A DNA stretch of 8,845 bases from an uncultured Prevotellaceae bacterium (lineage in GTDB: Bacteria > Bacteroidota > Bacteroidia > Bacteroidales > Bacteroidaceae), in the NCBI GenBank assembly GCA_945787625.1, contig CALZJL010000038.1:1-8845 (forward strand), in the 5' to 3' direction. The position numbers were made by a program, and so were the translations under genes. A model generated the notes under the pieces. The model was not told where the DNA came from. It searched no databases and was given only the letters and a program-made list of their open reading frames with translations. The stretch's first letter is position 1. Every line of letters starts with the position of its first letter. Positions 1 through 8,583 of the stretch are shown piece by piece.

Positions 1-1736
<1,736 letters not shown>

Positions 1737-1737
<1 letters not shown>

Positions 1738-3608
1738 TATTTAGTAAAATCAAGTATCATCACCTGTTTGGGAGCAAGGCTAACCGTTGCCCCAACCTCA
1801 ACACGTTTGCCAGAGACCACCTCATAAGCCTCAGACTTAGGAAGTACCTCCGTGTATATCGAAGTATCGACATCAGCAGGCTTGCCCGTACCATTGGCAA
1901 GCACCGTCACCACATTGCCGTCCAGGACTCTCGCATACACATACACTCCTCCACGCACAGTATAATGAGTGAGCGAACCATGGCACACAGTACTACACTG
2001 CTTGCGCCACGTGAGCAAACGCTGCGTATAGTCATGATATTCCGCCTGCATCGGTGTGCGCCCCTCGCGAGTGAAAGCATTGTTCTCATCACCAGGCCAC
2101 CCGCCAGGGAAATTCTGCCTCAAGGCACCATCGTTGACACTCTTGTTGGCATACATGCCAATCTCATCGCCATAATAAAGCTGCGGTATGCCGCGCAAAG
2201 TAAGCAACAGTGCCAAAGCCTGCTTATAGCGCGTCACGTCGCGAGCCTTCTCGGCCGTGGGCTGGAAGCGGTTGGTATCGTGGTTTGCCAAGAACGTCAG
2301 GACACTGTTAGGGTCAGCATACACCCGATCCTGCCCGACGAGATCACACAGACGCGCAAAGCCATTGTCCCAAGTATCCGTCTCCTCATCAACACAGCTG
2401 TTGAGCATATACATCATCGGGAAATCCATCACAGTCCTCAACTCCGAATTTTTCGGAGCCGCCAGTCTGCTGTCCTTCTGCCAATACGACACTGCCACAG
2501 GATTGTTGATCCACGTCTCACCCACGATATTGAACCCAGGATACTGTGCCTCAATCTCCATACACCAACGTCGCATGAAATCAAAATCATTATAAGGATA
2601 CGTATCCTGACGTATACCATCAATGCCAGCATACTCTATCCACCAGATACTGGCCTGAATAAGATAGTCAGCCACCAAAGGATTACGACCATTGAAATCA
2701 GGCATGGCCTGCGTGAACCAACCGTCAACGGTCAAGTCAAAATCCTTGCGGCTCGTATGAGGGTCGCCAGGCTGAGCCGTCTTGTAGGTAGTAGCAGTAT
2801 AGTTGCTGCCGAAAGTAAACCAGTCATCGGCCGGACGGTCACGAAAGAGGAAATTCTCACTGCCACAATGGTTGAACACAATATCCTTTACCACCTTCAA
2901 CCCACGCTCATGCGCCTCGGCGACGAAGCGGCAATAATCCTCGTTCGTACCAAAGCGAGGGTCAGTACGATAATAATCAGTGATGGCATAGCCGTGATAG
3001 CTCTGCTCAGGCATATCATTTTCGAGAGTAGGCGTATGCCAGATAGCAGTGACACCCAGCTCCTGCAGATAGTCAAGATGCTGTATCATACCCTCGATGT
3101 CGCCACCATGACGCGACATATCCTGCTGGTTCCACACACACTCCCTCATACCCTCATACATTCTGGACTTTTGCACGTCCGTCGTTCCCGTCGCAAAACG
3201 GTCAGGCATGAGCAGATACAAGACATCTCCACAATCAAACGAATTTACCTTTCTCCCATTTCGTCTCCTTATATTATAAGGTATCACAGACAATACCCTT
3301 TTACCCCTCTGCAAGCGAATTTCAAAATGTTGAGCCCTCGCTCCGGCAGTATTCAGATACAAGATGAGATAATTGGGATTGGACAGTCTCACACAGTGGT
3401 CAAGCGTCACCGTCTCCGCCCCAACAAGCACAGGCTCGCAGTCTCTGATATTCTCACCGTAGAGCAACACCTGAAGTCTTGTATTGTTCATTCCCTCCCA
3501 CCAAAACGAAGGATGCACCACGACATTGTCCGCCCTCACTCCAGACAAAGCCACTACCACAGTCGCAGACAGCAGCATAGCAAGCAGCAAAAAAGCTTTT
3601 CTAATCAT
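1737..3608 (-). CDS. susA: GH13 neopullulanase / alpha-amylase-family enzyme, SusA-like
   Basis: Glycoside hydrolase expected to cut alpha-1,4 bonds of malto-oligosaccharides or pullulan in the periplasm. It has 623 residues, close to SusA. Residues 1-26 are a signal peptide (likely cut VRA/DNV). Residues about 28-115 form the N-terminal beta-sandwich of cyclomaltodextrinase/neopullulanase-type enzymes (start HPSFWWEGM). The barrel runs from about 125 (VLYLLMPDRF), and a C-terminal beta domain follows from about 545. GH13 regions are intact: DIVFNH (242-247), GIRQDTYP with nucleophile D335, VGETW with acid/base E364, and FLANHDTNRF with D444. The ATG at 3608 is chosen because the signal peptide begins there and a -7 box lies 36 nt upstream. 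It is first in the operon, followed 12 bp later by GH97, and divergent from the SusR-like gene. The exact substrate cannot be read from sequence. Confidence 0.95.
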
Positions 3609-3610
3609 TT

Positions 3611-3640
3611 GTTTAGGTATAGTTTTTTAACGTTTAGGTA
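3611..3640. repeat. Direct repeat GTTTAGGTA in the susA leader
   Basis: GTTTAGGTA occurs at 3611-3619 and again at 3632-3640, exactly 21 bp apart (two helical turns). The copies lie between the susA -7 box and its ATG, so one overlaps the likely start of transcription and the other sits just before the start codon. This could be a protein-binding site or an mRNA leader element; the function is unknown. Confidence 0.5.
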
Positions 3641-3643
3641 ACG

Positions 3644-3651
3644 CAAATATA
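3644..3651 (-). promoter_or_regulatory. -7 box of the susA-susB promoter
   Basis: TATATTTG on the minus strand matches the Bacteroidetes -7 consensus TAnnTTTG. Transcription would start near 3638, giving a leader of about 30 nt. At the -33 position (about 3672-3675) the minus strand reads GATG and not TTTG. A good -7 box without a -33 box fits a promoter that needs an activator, here presumably the divergent SusR-like protein. Confidence 0.6.
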
Positions 3652-3672
3652 GGCAGTTTTTCGTTCGCCCAC

Positions 3673-3803
3673 ATCTGTAGATAATTTCAATATAAATATA
3701 ATATAATCATTTAAGACTGAAATACAATGTATTAAACATCACACAATGTACAATAAATATAAAATGCAAAAGTTAAGGTTTTTAGATAATTTTTCATCTA
3801 AAA
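3673..3803. promoter_or_regulatory. Candidate SusR operator region (AGAT/ATCT sites)
   Basis: The A/T-rich divergent region holds TAGATAATTT at 3678-3687 and again at 3783-3792, 105 bp apart (about ten helical turns). Each copy overlaps a palindrome: ATCT-N2-AGAT at 3673-3682, just upstream of the susA -33 position, and TTTTAGAT-N8-ATCTAAAA at 3780-3803, centred about 50 bp upstream of the predicted susR start of transcription. ACAATGTA also occurs twice between them (3724-3731 and 3743-3750, 19 bp apart). The repeats are directly visible; the operator role is inferred. The rest of the 255-bp gap shows no gene. Confidence 0.4.
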
Positions 3804-3829
3804 CCCTTTTATATGTTAAAAGAATTTAT

Positions 3830-3837
3830 TATATTTG
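3830..3837 (+). promoter_or_regulatory. -7 box of the susR promoter
   Basis: TATATTTG matches the Bacteroidetes -7 consensus and is identical to the box facing the opposite way before susA. Transcription would start near 3842, about 22 nt before the ATG at 3864. The -33 position carries only a T run, not TTTG. This box also rules out the longer possible start at 3813, which lies upstream of it. Confidence 0.6.
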
Positions 3838-3863
3838 CACTACCAAAAACACATCAAAACTAT

Positions 3864-5474
3864 ATGAAACAGAGTTTTTTATACACCTTGGTACTGATTT
3901 GCAGCATCTATATTCCAGTCACAGTCAGAGCCACAGTCAGAGACGTTCTAAAGGAACTGGACAAAACTATCCTGCAAAAGTCAATAATCAAAGAAAAGAA
4001 ACTCAGTTACATAGACAGTCTGCATAAAGCAAGCACCCACAGCAAGGGAAAAGAACTCACGCACATCTACTACGAGCTCTGCAACGCATATAGCAATTTC
4101 CAAAGCGACTCATGTCTGCGCTACTCACACCTCCTGTACAAACAAGCACAAGCCAGCGACGACCAGCGCATGAAGGAATACGCACTCCTCAAGCAAGCCT
4201 ACGCATTGTCGCTCATCGGCATGTACAGCCACGCCAACCAGCTCCTTGACAGCATACGAGGCCATATTGTCAGCAGCGACGGACTCCTCCACTACATGCA
4301 CACGCGCCGCGCCATCTACGGGTGGCTTGCAGACTATGCCAAGCCCCTCCCGCCCATAAACGTCGAGTACGACAAACAGACCGAAATCTATCGTGACTCC
4401 ATACTGATGCTCGAGACCGACCCCATACGCCGTGCCGTATGTCAGGCAGACAGCTACATCTCGCAATGGAAGCTGCACGAAGCAGACTCACTCCTGCACA
4501 GCATCGCAGACAAGGCAGGAGACAAGCAGAAAGCCTACCTCCTCTACAGTCTGAGCAGCGTGAAACGCGGGCTCATGCAGAACGACAGCGTCATATACTA
4601 CCTTGCAGAAACAGCACTCTATGATCTGCAGCGCGGAGTGACCGAATACGCAGCACTGCAGGAACTCGCCGTAGAGATGAAGCAGCTCGGCAACATCGAG
4701 CGAGCCTACAACTATCTCGTCTGCGCCATGGAAGACGCCTCATACTGCAACGCTACGCTACGCAGTGTAGCCACATCTCAGATATACCCCATCATCAACC
4801 ACGCACACCAAGCCGTAGAGTCAAGCCGCCAGATGTCGCGCAATCTCGCCATACTCGCATTCCTCCTCCTCGCCCTCGTATCGATTGGCACCGCAGTCTA
4901 CTACTATTTCGAGTCAAAACGCCTCAACACTGCCCGCGCCCAATTAGCCCAGACCAACCAGCAGTTAGCCCAGACCAACCTGCTGCTCGAAGATCACAAC
5001 CATAACCTGCGCGAAATGGACGACATCAAAGAGAAATACCTCACCTACTACCTCGGTCGGTGCCATAGCTACATCGAAAGCATGGAACGCCTACGTCGTA
5101 TGCTGACACGACTTGTCAAGACAGGCCAGCTTAATGAAATCGGTAAAATGCTCAAGAGCGGAGGATATTTCGAAGACGAGAAGCTACGGTTCCAAGCCGA
5201 CTTTGACAACGTCTTCCTCAAGACCCACCCCAATTTTGTAGAAAAATTCAACACCATGCTCCGCCCCGAGCACAGAATCGCCCCCCCCATAGAAGGCAGA
5301 CTCACCCCAGAGCTACGCATCTTCGCCCTAATGCGTCTGGGCATCAAGGAAGTATCCGAAATAGCCCAACTATTAGACTATTCCAACCCTACAATCTATA
5401 ACTACCGTAGCCGTACCTTCGCCGCCTCCGATCTCGACAAGAAAGAGTTCGAAAGACGGCTGATGGAGATATGA
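3864..5474 (+). CDS. susR: SusR-like membrane-spanning transcriptional regulator (DUF6377 type)
   Basis: Predicted one-component regulator of the starch operon, spanning the inner membrane. It has 536 residues from the ATG at 3864. That start puts a signal sequence at the N-terminus (1-23, cut near VRA/TV) and lies downstream of the -7 box; the in-frame ATG at 3813 lies upstream of the box. Residues 24-327 are helical, TPR-like and presumably periplasmic. A membrane segment covers about 328-349 (LAILAFLLLALVSIGTAVYY), followed by a coiled coil (about 350-395) and a cytoplasmic C-terminal domain. The latter ends in a LuxR-like helix-turn-helix at about 480-520, starting LTPELRIFALMRLGI and including IAQLLDYSNPTIYNYRSRT. 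Domain order and its place opposite the SusA gene match SusR of B. thetaiotaomicron, which activates sus genes in response to maltose and longer oligosaccharides. The ligand here is inferred. Confidence 0.9.
   Translation: MKQSFLYTLVLICSIYIPVTVRATVRDVLKELDKTILQKSIIKEKKLSYIDSLHKASTHSKGKELTHIYYELCNAYSNFQSDSCLRYSHLLYKQAQASDDQRMKEYALLKQAYALSLIGMYSHANQLLDSIRGHIVSSDGLLHYMHTRRAIYGWLADYAKPLPPINVEYDKQTEIYRDSILMLETDPIRRAVCQADSYISQWKLHEADSLLHSIADKAGDKQKAYLLYSLSSVKRGLMQNDSVIYYLAETALYDLQRGVTEYAALQELAVEMKQLGNIERAYNYLVCAMEDASYCNATLRSVATSQIYPIINHAHQAVESSRQMSRNLAILAFLLLALVSIGTAVYYYFESKRLNTARAQLAQTNQQLAQTNLLLEDHNHNLREMDDIKEKYLTYYLGRCHSYIESMERLRRMLTRLVKTGQLNEIGKMLKSGGYFEDEKLRFQADFDNVFLKTHPNFVEKFNTMLRPEHRIAPPIEGRLTPELRIFALMRLGIKEVSEIAQLLDYSNPTIYNYRSRTFAASDLDKKEFERRLMEI
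4944..4985 (+). repeat. 21-bp in-frame tandem duplication in susR
   Basis: TTAGCCCAGACCAACC is repeated exactly at 4944-4959 and 4965-4980, a 21-bp period. It encodes two copies of the heptad LAQTNQQ / LAQTNLL in the coiled coil just after the membrane segment. One heptad is two coiled-coil turns, so gain or loss of a copy keeps both the reading frame and the helical register. Confidence 0.85.
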
Positions 5475-5479
5475 TGGTT

Positions 5480-5505
5480 GTTGTTTGGTTGGGTCTTTAA
5501 ACAAC
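5480..5505. terminator. Weak hairpin between convergent susR and folD
   Basis: The 35-bp gap between the two stop codons contains GTTGTTT (5480-5486) and its inverse AAACAAC (5499-5505) around a 12-nt loop. The stem is A/T-rich and no strong U run follows, so termination is uncertain. It is the only stem I see between the convergent genes. Its left arm and loop (5480-5498) are also present upstream of ffh. Confidence 0.3.
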
Positions 5506-5509
5506 AAAA

Positions 5510-6388
5510 CTACACATACACTTCTTTCTTGCCTGCCTTGAGGGTGTTGAGCATCAGCATACAGATGGTCATGGGACCTACTCCCCCAGGGACAGGTGTG
5601 ATGGCAGAGCACAGCGGGGAGACAGACTCGAAGTCCACATCACCCTGAAGTCGGAAACCCGTCTTGCGCGAGGGGTCGGGCACACGTGTAGTACCAACGT
5701 CGATGACCACAGCTCCGGGCTTGACCATATCGGCTGTGACAAAAGCAGGCTGCCCCATTGCAGCAATGAGAATATCTGCCTGACGGCACTCCTCTTGGAG
5801 GTTGAGCGAATGTGAGTGCAAGACTGTCACGGTCGAGTCGCCGTACTGCTTTTGCATCATGAGTTGTGCCATGGGTTTGCCCACGATGTTAGAGCGTCCG
5901 AGTATAGCTACTTTCTTACCCTTGGTCTCAATATTATAACGCTGGAGCAGGGTGAGTATGCCCAGAGGGGTGGCGCTGATGAAAGCCGGCAGACCTATGG
6001 CCATACGACCCACGTTGACAGGGTGAAAACCATCTACGTCCTTGCGGTAATCTATGGCTTCGGTGACGCGCTGCTCGCTGATGTGATGCGGCAAGGGGAG
6101 CTGGACTATGAAACCGTCGATGTCAGCATCGGCATTGAGGCGCTCCACCGTCTGTAGCAATTCTGCCTCGGTGATGCTGTCTTCGAAGCGCAGCAGGGTG
6201 CTCTTGAAGCCACAAGCCTCGCAGGCGAGAACCTTGTTTTTTACGTAGGTCTCGCTGCCGCCGTCATGACCGACGAGTACAGCTGCGAGATGAGGACGCT
6301 TGCCTCCCTGGGCAACAATCTTGTCTACCTCCTGCTTTATCTCCGCCTTGATAGCGGCTGCCGTTGCTTTTCCGTCTATTATTGTCAT
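5510..6388 (-). CDS. folD: FolD, methylenetetrahydrofolate dehydrogenase / cyclohydrolase
   Basis: Cytoplasmic bifunctional enzyme that converts 5,10-methylene-THF to 5,10-methenyl-THF with NAD(P)+ and then hydrolyses it to 10-formyl-THF, supplying purine synthesis and Met-tRNA formylation. The length of 292 residues is normal. Visible motifs are the catalytic Y48/K52 segment (ETYVKNKV), QLPLP (96-100), [10 protein letters not shown] (116-125), GRSNIVGKP at the dinucleotide site (164-172) and [11 protein letters not shown] (264-274). SATPLG replaces the common CTPxG; I recall the same in other Bacteroidetes. The ATG at 6388 gives the usual N-terminus (MTIIDGK). It lies 21 bp after the ffh stop, with no promoter box seen between, so it is probably co-transcribed with ffh. 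It converges with susR. Confidence 0.97.
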   Translation of the reverse strand: MTIIDGKATAAAIKAEIKQEVDKIVAQGGKRPHLAAVLVGHDGGSETYVKNKVLACEACGFKSTLLRFEDSITEAELLQTVERLNADADIDGFIVQLPLPHHISEQRVTEAIDYRKDVDGFHPVNVGRMAIGLPAFISATPLGILTLLQRYNIETKGKKVAILGRSNIVGKPMAQLMMQKQYGDSTVTVLHSHSLNLQEECRQADILIAAMGQPAFVTADMVKPGAVVIDVGTTRVPDPSRKTGFRLQGDVDFESVSPLCSAITPVPGGVGPMTICMLMLNTLKAGKKEVYV

Positions 6389-6409
6389 GTCTGTGTAAAC
6401 TTTTTCCTG

Positions 6410-7750
6410 TTAGCGCATCTTGCCCATCATACTTGCCATCTGGGCCATCTTACTCTTGTCGGTCATGAGTTTCATCATCCTGCGAGTCTGGTCGAACTGC
6501 TTGATGAGTCGGTTGACATCTTCGATTTTCACTCCAGCACCTTTCTGTATGCGGCGGCGGCGTGAAGTGTTGAGACATTCGGGGTGCTCACGCTCGTATG
6601 GAGTCATCGAGAGAATGATAGCCTCGATGCCCTTGAAAGCATTGTCGTCAATGTCTACATCCTTAAGAGCCTTGCCTACACCGGGTATCATGCTGGCGAG
6701 GTCTTTGAGGTTGCCCATACGCTTGATTTGCTGTATCTGATTGTAGAAGTCCTGAAAATCGAACTTATTCTTCCTGATCTTTGCTTCGAGTTTTCTTGCC
6801 TCGGCTTCGTCAAACTGCTCCTGAGCGCGCTCTACGAGCGATACGATGTCGCCCATGCCGAGGATACGGTCAGCCATTCGCTCGGGGTGGAAGGGGTCGA
6901 TAGCTTCCATCTTTTCGCCCGTGCCGACAAACTTGATTGGCTTGTTGACCACGGTACGGATAGACAGAGCAGCACCACCTCGGGTATCACCGTCGAGCTT
7001 GGTGAGTATCACGCCTGTATAGTCGAGGCGTTCGTTAAACTCGCGTGCTGTGTTGACAGCATCTTGTCCAGTCATAGCGTCGACCACGAAGAGAGTCTCG
7101 TGAGGATTGACGGCAGCCTTGATGTCTGAAATCTGTTGCATGAGCTCCTCGTCGATGGCAAGACGTCCTGCGGTGTCGACGATTACGACGTCCATAGCAT
7201 TGGCGCGAGCATACTGTATGGCGTTGCGCGCTACGCTGACGGGGTCAGTGGCTCCCTCCTCCATGTAGACAGGCACCCCGATGCTCTCGGCAAGCACACG
7301 GAGCTGCTCCATGGCTGCCGGGCGGAATGTGTCGCAGGCAGCCAGAAGAGGTTTCTTCGAGCGTTTCTCCTTGAGCATCTTGGCGAGTTTGCCAGACATG
7401 GTCGTCTTACCCGATCCGTTCAGACCGGCCATGAGTATGACCGAAGGCTCTCCTATGCGCCCAGGCAGGTTGAGCTCTGCAGTCTCTCCCCCCATAAGCT
7501 CTGCCAGCTCGTCGTGGACAATCTTGACCATGAGCTGCTGGGGCTTGACGGAGGTAAGAACGTTCTGACCAAGAGCTTTCTGCTTGACTGTGTCTGTAAA
7601 CGTCTTGGCCACCTTATAGTTGACATCGGCATCGAGCAGTGCCCTGCGTACATCTTTCAGGGTTTCCGCCACATTGATTTCCGTTATCTTTCCCTCTCCC
7701 TTGAGTATTTTCCATGAGCGGTCCAGACGCTCTGACAGTGATTCGAACAT
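6410..7750 (-). CDS. ffh: Ffh, signal recognition particle GTPase (SRP54)
   Basis: Protein subunit of the bacterial SRP. It binds 4.5S RNA and signal sequences of nascent membrane proteins and delivers ribosomes to FtsY at the inner membrane. It has 446 residues, normal for Ffh. The N domain covers about 1-95 (ALLDADVNYKVAK at 37-49). The G domain covers about 100-295, with P-loop GLNGSGKTT (109-117), DTAGR (192-196) and TKLDGDTRGG (250-259). The methionine-rich M domain covers about 296-446, with the RNA-binding SRRRRIQKGAG segment (396-406) and a Met-rich C-terminal tail. The ATG at 7750 gives the standard start (MFESLSERL) and follows a very A/C-rich leader. Its neighbours are a hydrolase gene 143 bp upstream and folD 21 bp downstream on the same strand. 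Confidence 0.98.
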   Translation of the reverse strand: MFESLSERLDRSWKILKGEGKITEINVAETLKDVRRALLDADVNYKVAKTFTDTVKQKALGQNVLTSVKPQQLMVKIVHDELAELMGGETAELNLPGRIGEPSVILMAGLNGSGKTTMSGKLAKMLKEKRSKKPLLAACDTFRPAAMEQLRVLAESIGVPVYMEEGATDPVSVARNAIQYARANAMDVVIVDTAGRLAIDEELMQQISDIKAAVNPHETLFVVDAMTGQDAVNTAREFNERLDYTGVILTKLDGDTRGGAALSIRTVVNKPIKFVGTGEKMEAIDPFHPERMADRILGMGDIVSLVERAQEQFDEAEARKLEAKIRKNKFDFQDFYNQIQQIKRMGNLKDLASMIPGVGKALKDVDIDDNAFKGIEAIILSMTPYEREHPECLNTSRRRRIQKGAGVKIEDVNRLIKQFDQTRRMMKLMTDKSKMAQMASMMGKMR

Positions 7751-7752
7751 GT

Positions 7753-7800
7753 TTTTGTTGTTTTGTTATTTTGTTATTTTGTGGTTTGGTTGTTTGGTTG
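7753..7800. repeat. Degenerate 8-bp tandem array in the ffh leader
   Basis: Six consecutive 8-bp units, read on the plus strand: TTTTGTTG, then TTTTGTTA twice, TTTTGTGG, then TTTGGTTG twice. As ffh leader on the minus strand this becomes an A/C-rich, unstructured stretch ending 2 nt before the ATG. That suits Bacteroidetes translation starts, which rely on A-rich leaders. Beyond it (7801-7824) the G/T-rich character continues with further GTTGTTTGG units. Confidence 0.75.
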
Positions 7801-7863
7801 GGTCTTTGTTGTTTGGTTGGGTGTACTGGTTTCAGCGTTTACAAGTCGTTTTTCTTGGAAATT

Positions 7864-7911
7864 AAAACCTCATAACCTTAAAACCTTACAACCTCACAAC
7901 CTTAAAACCTC
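7864..7911. repeat. Perfectly phased 8-bp tandem array, six units
   Basis: Six consecutive octamers with minus-strand consensus RAGGTTDT; AGGTT recurs at exactly 8-bp intervals through all 48 bp. Two units and part of a third lie inside the 3' end of the hydrolase gene and supply its last residues and stop codon; the rest lie in the ffh upstream region. Two more units of the same type occur on the plus strand at the right edge of the window. Confidence 0.85.
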
Positions 7912-8484
7912 ATCAATAATCGGTATGACTTCGTTGTCAAGTATTTTCCCATTAAGATAGTGTTCTCCGTCGAAGATTCGGAAGTTGGCGGTGCCATAGT
8001 GTTTCTTGAACTGAGGCTGACAGTTGACATTCTTGTCGTGCTTGCCGAAAAGTCCGTAAACTATGTTGCGTTCTTCGGGGGTGATGCCTTCGAAACTATG
8101 TCTCTGTACCTCGCGAAACCCGTCGATCATCACCTTGTCTACCTTGAAGTCTTTGGCTCCGTCCTGACGCTTGTTGCGGAACTCCTGACGTCCCATGCCT
8201 CGAAAAGTGAGCAGACGTGCCATGTCGAAGCTGGGGTTGACGAGAATGCGGGAAATGCCTCTAAGCTGTTCGGCATACAGGGCTCCCATCGAGGTTGCCA
8301 CAATGACATCTGGAGCATTGTCTGCCACGAACTGCTTGAGGTATGCCATTGCCTCCAGAGGGGAGACGGGTACGTCGGGGCTAAGCACTTCCACGCCGAG
8401 GGGGTAGTAGTGATTGCGCAACTGGGTGGCACTCCCCGTGCTACCAGCTGAAGCAAATCCGTGTATGTAGAGTATCTTCTTCAT
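7894..8484 (-). CDS. YqiA-like alpha/beta-hydrolase (putative esterase)
   Basis: Small cytoplasmic hydrolase of 196 residues, related to the YqiA/UPF0227 esterases; the substrate is unknown. Visible elements are strand and oxyanion loop ILYIHGFASAG (4-14), nucleophile-elbow variant ATSMGALYAEQ with candidate S65, FGKHDKNV with candidate acid D150, and GEHYLNG with candidate H175. The order Ser-Asp-His and the short cap fit the family. The start is placed at the ATG at 8484 (MKKILYIHGF); the ATG at 8490 two codons earlier is equally possible. The further in-frame TTG at 8547 lies inside the tRNA terminator hairpin and is unlikely. The last five residues (EVLRL) and stop are encoded by the octamer array. 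No good promoter is seen, so read-through from the tRNA unit or an unrecognised promoter is likely. Confidence 0.85.
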   Translation of the reverse strand: MKKILYIHGFASAGSTGSATQLRNHYYPLGVEVLSPDVPVSPLEAMAYLKQFVADNAPDVIVATSMGALYAEQLRGISRILVNPSFDMARLLTFRGMGRQEFRNKRQDGAKDFKVDKVMIDGFREVQRHSFEGITPEERNIVYGLFGKHDKNVNCQPQFKKHYGTANFRIFDGEHYLNGKILDNEVIPIIDEVLRL

Positions 8485-8503
8485 CACCATATATGTCTGT
8501 CTC

Positions 8504-8518
8504 GGGGCGGTACGCCCC
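8504..8518. other. Compact GC hairpin upstream of the hydrolase gene
   Basis: GGGGCG (8504-8509) and CGCCCC (8513-8518) form a 6-bp all-GC stem with a 3-nt loop. It lies 19 nt before the hydrolase ATG. No U run follows on either strand, so it is not a normal intrinsic terminator. It may be a leader mRNA structure or a transcript-end stabiliser; this is inference. Confidence 0.5.
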
Positions 8519-8529
8519 TTGTAAACGAC

Positions 8530-8570
8530 AAAAAAGAATCCCGGCAAAGCCGAAACTTTAACCGGGATTC
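8530..8570 (-). terminator. Intrinsic terminator of the initiator tRNA gene
   Basis: On the minus strand, 13 nt after the tRNA 3' end, GAATCCCGG (8562-8570 side) pairs perfectly over 9 bp with CCGGGATTC (8536-8544 side). An inner AAAG/CTTT stem forms within the loop, and six Ts follow immediately (8535-8530). This is a classic rho-independent terminator for the tRNA transcript. Confidence 0.85.
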
Positions 8571-8583
8571 CACCACCACTCTG

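Noticed and set aside
3813..3863. N-terminal extension of the SusR-like protein from an ATG at 3813
   Set aside because: This start lies upstream of the -7 box at 3830-3837, so it would not be in the transcript. The ATG at 3864 places the signal sequence at the N-terminus.
6584..7717. Two plus-strand open frames of 181 and 193 codons opposite ffh
   Set aside because: They are in-register antisense shadows of ffh, caused by the same codon avoidance; ffh has complete N, G and M domains.
7753..7911. Possible CRISPR array or leader in the repeat-rich gap
   Set aside because: Units are 8 bp with no unique spacers, and no cas genes are nearby.
7763..7960. Small hydrophobic open frame on the plus strand that looks like a membrane peptide
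   Set aside because: The Phe/Val/Trp/Leu-rich translation is produced by the G/T-rich octamer repeats in the ffh leader; no start signal or family supports it.
8485..8547. N-terminal extension of the hydrolase from a TTG at 8547
   Set aside because: The codon lies inside the loop of the tRNA terminator hairpin, and the added residues show no family character. The core fold begins at MKKILYIHGF.
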